From: Paenibacillus etheri
Lineage (GTDB): Bacteria; Bacillota; Bacilli; Paenibacillales; Paenibacillaceae
DNA length: 64,000 bases
Assembly: GCF_001012825.1 (NCBI RefSeq)
Contig: NZ_LCZJ02000012.1
Location: 131,185 to 195,184 of the forward strand
Direction of reading: 5' to 3'
Part shown: piece after piece, positions 61,960 through 64,000 of the stretch
How the letters are laid out: every line of letters begins with the position of its first letter
Position numbering within the stretch: position 1 is the stretch's first letter
Notes under the pieces: model-generated
The model's database searches: none
The model's input: the letters and a program-made list of their open reading frames with translations, nothing else
What the model was told of the DNA's origin: nothing
Made by a program: the position numbers and the translations under genes

Positions 61960-63086
61960 ATAAGCGCACATCGGGATTTGAACAAGGCACAGCATCCTTT
62001 GCTGAGAAGAAGGTTACCTGGCTGGAACTATTTTATGATCTGCTTTTTGTGGCTGCCGTTTCAAAAGCGAGTCATGTCTTGTTGCATGTAGAGGCGGGTA
62101 CAATTCCACTTGAATATTTATCTAAATTTATCTTAATATTCATTCCGATCTGGTGGGCCTGGGTGGGGCAATCGCTTTTTGTAAATCGGTTTGGACAAGA
62201 CATCTTTTCACACCGAATATTCCTGATTCTACAATTATTTTTTGTATTAATAATGACGGCCAGCTTATCGGTTAACTTTGATCAATACTATATGCCATTT
62301 TTAATAGGTTATGTTGGCTTAAGAGCAATGACTGCCATTCAATATCTTACGGTAAATAAGAATGAAGCAGCTGATAGAAAGGGCACTGCCCGGTATTTGG
62401 GAAGTCGGTTTTGGATTGGATTAGTGATCTCTGCTTTATCACTTTTCTTTGACTCTTGGATACGTTATGTAGTTTTGTATGCGGGAATTACTGTAGACAT
62501 CTTGCTTCCATTAATCGGGCGGAAATACTTGGTGAAAAGCCCGATAAATACTCATCATTTATTAGAACGTTTCTCGTTGTTTACCCTCATTCTACTTGGC
62601 GAATCAGTGGTCAGTATACTTGCAGTCTTACAGTCTAGCCACTGGACATGGCAATCTATTTTATTTGCATTATTAACTTTTCTATTAATTATAGCTATGT
62701 GGTGGCAATACTTTGATAATGTTGAGAAGAAAGTGGACAAGGCCATAGAGACTGCCGGGCAAACCATAATTTATGGGCATTTATTTATTTATGTATCCTT
62801 AAGTATGATTGCAGCTTCAATTCAACTGCTATTTTTAGAACAATTAAATTACACATTTATGGTATGTTTTATTTTTGGATCGGTCCTGCTCTACTTCTTC
62901 TCTACCTCGTTGGTCTTCCATAAATACAGACGTTTACAGCAAAGATTAGGGATGTTCCATTTAGCGTTGTTATTAGGTTTACTTGGAGTTTTTTTCGCAG
63001 TAGATTTGTTGTTCCTTATACCCAATTACCTGATCATTGGAGAAATGATGTTATTTTTCGTTGTGTATGCAAAATTAACGACTTGA
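61956..63086 (+). CDS. ltrA: LtrA (low-temperature-requirement A) family membrane protein
   Basis: The protein has 376 residues with about ten helices. Hallmarks are VTWLELFYDLLFVAAVSK near the start and ERFSLFTLILLGESVVSIL in the middle. ATG 61956 overlaps the permease stop (ATGA) with GGGGAG upstream. The function of LtrA is not established; growth at low temperature in Listeria is the origin of the name. Co-transcription with the importer is suggested by the overlap but may be coincidental. Confidence 0.85.
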   Translation: MNKRTSGFEQGTASFAEKKVTWLELFYDLLFVAAVSKASHVLLHVEAGTIPLEYLSKFILIFIPIWWAWVGQSLFVNRFGQDIFSHRIFLILQLFFVLIMTASLSVNFDQYYMPFLIGYVGLRAMTAIQYLTVNKNEAADRKGTARYLGSRFWIGLVISALSLFFDSWIRYVVLYAGITVDILLPLIGRKYLVKSPINTHHLLERFSLFTLILLGESVVSILAVLQSSHWTWQSILFALLTFLLIIAMWWQYFDNVEKKVDKAIETAGQTIIYGHLFIYVSLSMIAASIQLLFLEQLNYTFMVCFIFGSVLLYFFSTSLVFHKYRRLQQRLGMFHLALLLGLLGVFFAVDLLFLIPNYLIIGEMMLFFVVYAKLTT

Positions 63087-63110
63087 GCTTCGTTGTGTCG
63101 AAGCTGAATA

Positions 63111-63152
63111 AGAAGAAGGAAGCCGGGTCAGTGCAACCGGCTTCCTTCTTTC
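63111..63152. terminator. Bidirectional terminator
   Basis: AGAAGGAAGCCGG pairs with CCGGCTTCCTTCT around ten bases. It serves ltrA on the + strand and the converging hydrolase gene on the - strand. Confidence 0.85.
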
Positions 63153-63182
63153 ATAATGGGAGTGTGTGGTATCCCCCTATCG

Positions 63183-64000
63183 TTACTGCCCAAGAAGCGC
63201 TGGCACGATAAATCGACCGAACACATTAGCTGGTGAGCCTTTCTTGTATTTATCCGCAGTGATGACTGCGACCAGCTCGTAGGAAGGAACCACAATAATA
63301 TGCTGGCCCATGAAGCCAAGCGCAAAATAATAAGGGATCTCATTTGGCTGCTGCTCTGTACCTGCATTGAATGAGGATACCCACCAGTGCCATCCGTAGA
63401 AGCCCTTCTGAGGAAGCGTGGCTGCAACATAAGGGCGAGTGGACTTCTGAACAGTACCCGAATGAATGAGCTGCTGATCCTTCCAGCGCCCCTCTTGCAA
63501 ATAAAGGAGACCGAATTTCAGCATATCCTCAGGCTTCATATAAAGGCCAAAACCACCGGTATGTATGCCTTGCGGATCACTGTCCCAGCGGTAGCTCTCG
63601 ATGCCAAGCGGCTGAAATAGCTGATCTTCAGCAAATGCTGCAACGTCTTGTCCAGAACATTCACGCAGGATAGCGGATAAGAGCTGAGAGCAACCGGAGT
63701 TATAGTTCATCACAGTACCTGGCGTATGAGATAGCGGCTGGGCGAGCACAAACTTTATCCAGTCTGCGGTTCTAGTCATGGTCGGAAAGGAATTCTGCCC
63801 CCCAAACTCCGTCCAGTTAAAGCCAGCAGTCATTGTTAATAAGTGACTGATTGTGATCTCTCTTTTTCTTGGATCCTGATCCTCCTTTAATAAAGGGAAA
63901 AATAGAGAAATTGGTGTATCAGGTGGTGGAATGATTTGTTTATCTATGGCTATGCTGACTAGGGCGGCGAGCACGCTTTTGGTGCATGAGTTAATTTTAC
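63183..64000 (-). CDS. Serine beta-lactamase-like hydrolase, N-terminus outside window
   Basis: The frame is open to the window end, giving about 272 residues. SCTK (in KINSCTKSVLAALVS, just inside the right edge) is the SxxK catalytic motif, YNSG (VMNYNSGCSQLLSA) is the YxN-type motif, and WHWWVSSF lies near the third motif. This is the class C/esterase-like (DD-peptidase) family 'beta-lactamase-related serine hydrolase'. An internal GTG at 63974 is not the start. Role: ester or peptide hydrolysis; antibiotic resistance is not implied. Confidence 0.85.
   Translation of the reverse strand, partial: KINSCTKSVLAALVSIAIDKQIIPPPDTPISLFFPLLKEDQDPRKREITISHLLTMTAGFNWTEFGGQNSFPTMTRTADWIKFVLAQPLSHTPGTVMNYNSGCSQLLSAILRECSGQDVAAFAEDQLFQPLGIESYRWDSDPQGIHTGGFGLYMKPEDMLKFGLLYLQEGRWKDQQLIHSGTVQKSTRPYVAATLPQKGFYGWHWWVSSFNAGTEQQPNEIPYYFALGFMGQHIIVVPSYELVAVITADKYKKGSPANVFGRFIVPALLGQ

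Overview
The window looks like a chromosomal segment of a Paenibacillus-type Firmicute. The signs are GGAGG ribosome sites with frequent TTG/GTG starts, LplA/LplB/YtcP-type sugar ABC genes with a YesM/YesN two-component system, ECF sigma factors paired with DUF4179-type anti-sigma proteins, a pseudo-ABC/LytTR regulator beside an ABC-2 exporter, and a collagen-like small protein. No rRNA, tRNA or CRISPR array was seen. The genus is an inference from gene content.

Layout. 0-8 kb: the end of an IS1182-family transposase, an ECF sigma/anti-sigma pair, an XRE-TPR regulator, a P-loop kinase-like protein, a second ECF/anti-sigma pair and an AraC/GyrI regulator. 8.4-14.9 kb (minus strand): the most interesting locus, an apparent RiPP system. 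It has two intact 47-residue Cys-rich precursor peptides plus a third broken copy, a radical SAM/SPASM maturase, a PqqD-like/M50 membrane protease fusion, and an ABC ATPase with an FtsX-type permease. A stem-loop separates precursors from enzymes. 15-22 kb: gene debris, an OmpR-type two-component system whose kinase carries an extra C-terminal membrane-anchored extracytoplasmic domain, and two tandem solute-binding proteins without a lipobox. 22-32 kb: small enzymes, a collagen-like protein, a LytTR-controlled ABC exporter, an AraC regulator, several pseudogenes and a TPR-SUKH protein. 32-39 kb: divergent MocR/flavin-oxidase and MarR/hydrolase pairs, each with a palindromic operator candidate, then an APH-like kinase gene.

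39-49 kb is a sugar-uptake operon (binding protein, two permeases, YesM/YesN-type sensor and regulator, Gfo/Idh dehydrogenase) bracketed by the APH-like gene and a twice-deleted copy of it. 49-54 kb is a decayed N-acetylneuraminate/ManNAc cluster: broken permeases, then intact nanE, a ROK kinase, an RpiR regulator and a YhcH-family protein. 54-59 kb is a D-glucosaminate-type operon (amidohydrolase, DgaE, DgaF, KDG kinase, GntR) with two palindromic operators upstream. 59-63 kb is a NitT/TauT-type ABC importer with LtrA. The window ends inside a serine beta-lactamase-like gene.

Two features cut across the map. A dispersed quasi-palindromic intergenic repeat occurs six times between 6.7 and 32.5 kb, and copies bracket the RiPP locus. 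Gene decay is widespread: about a dozen remnants carry readable stops, frameshifts or deletions.
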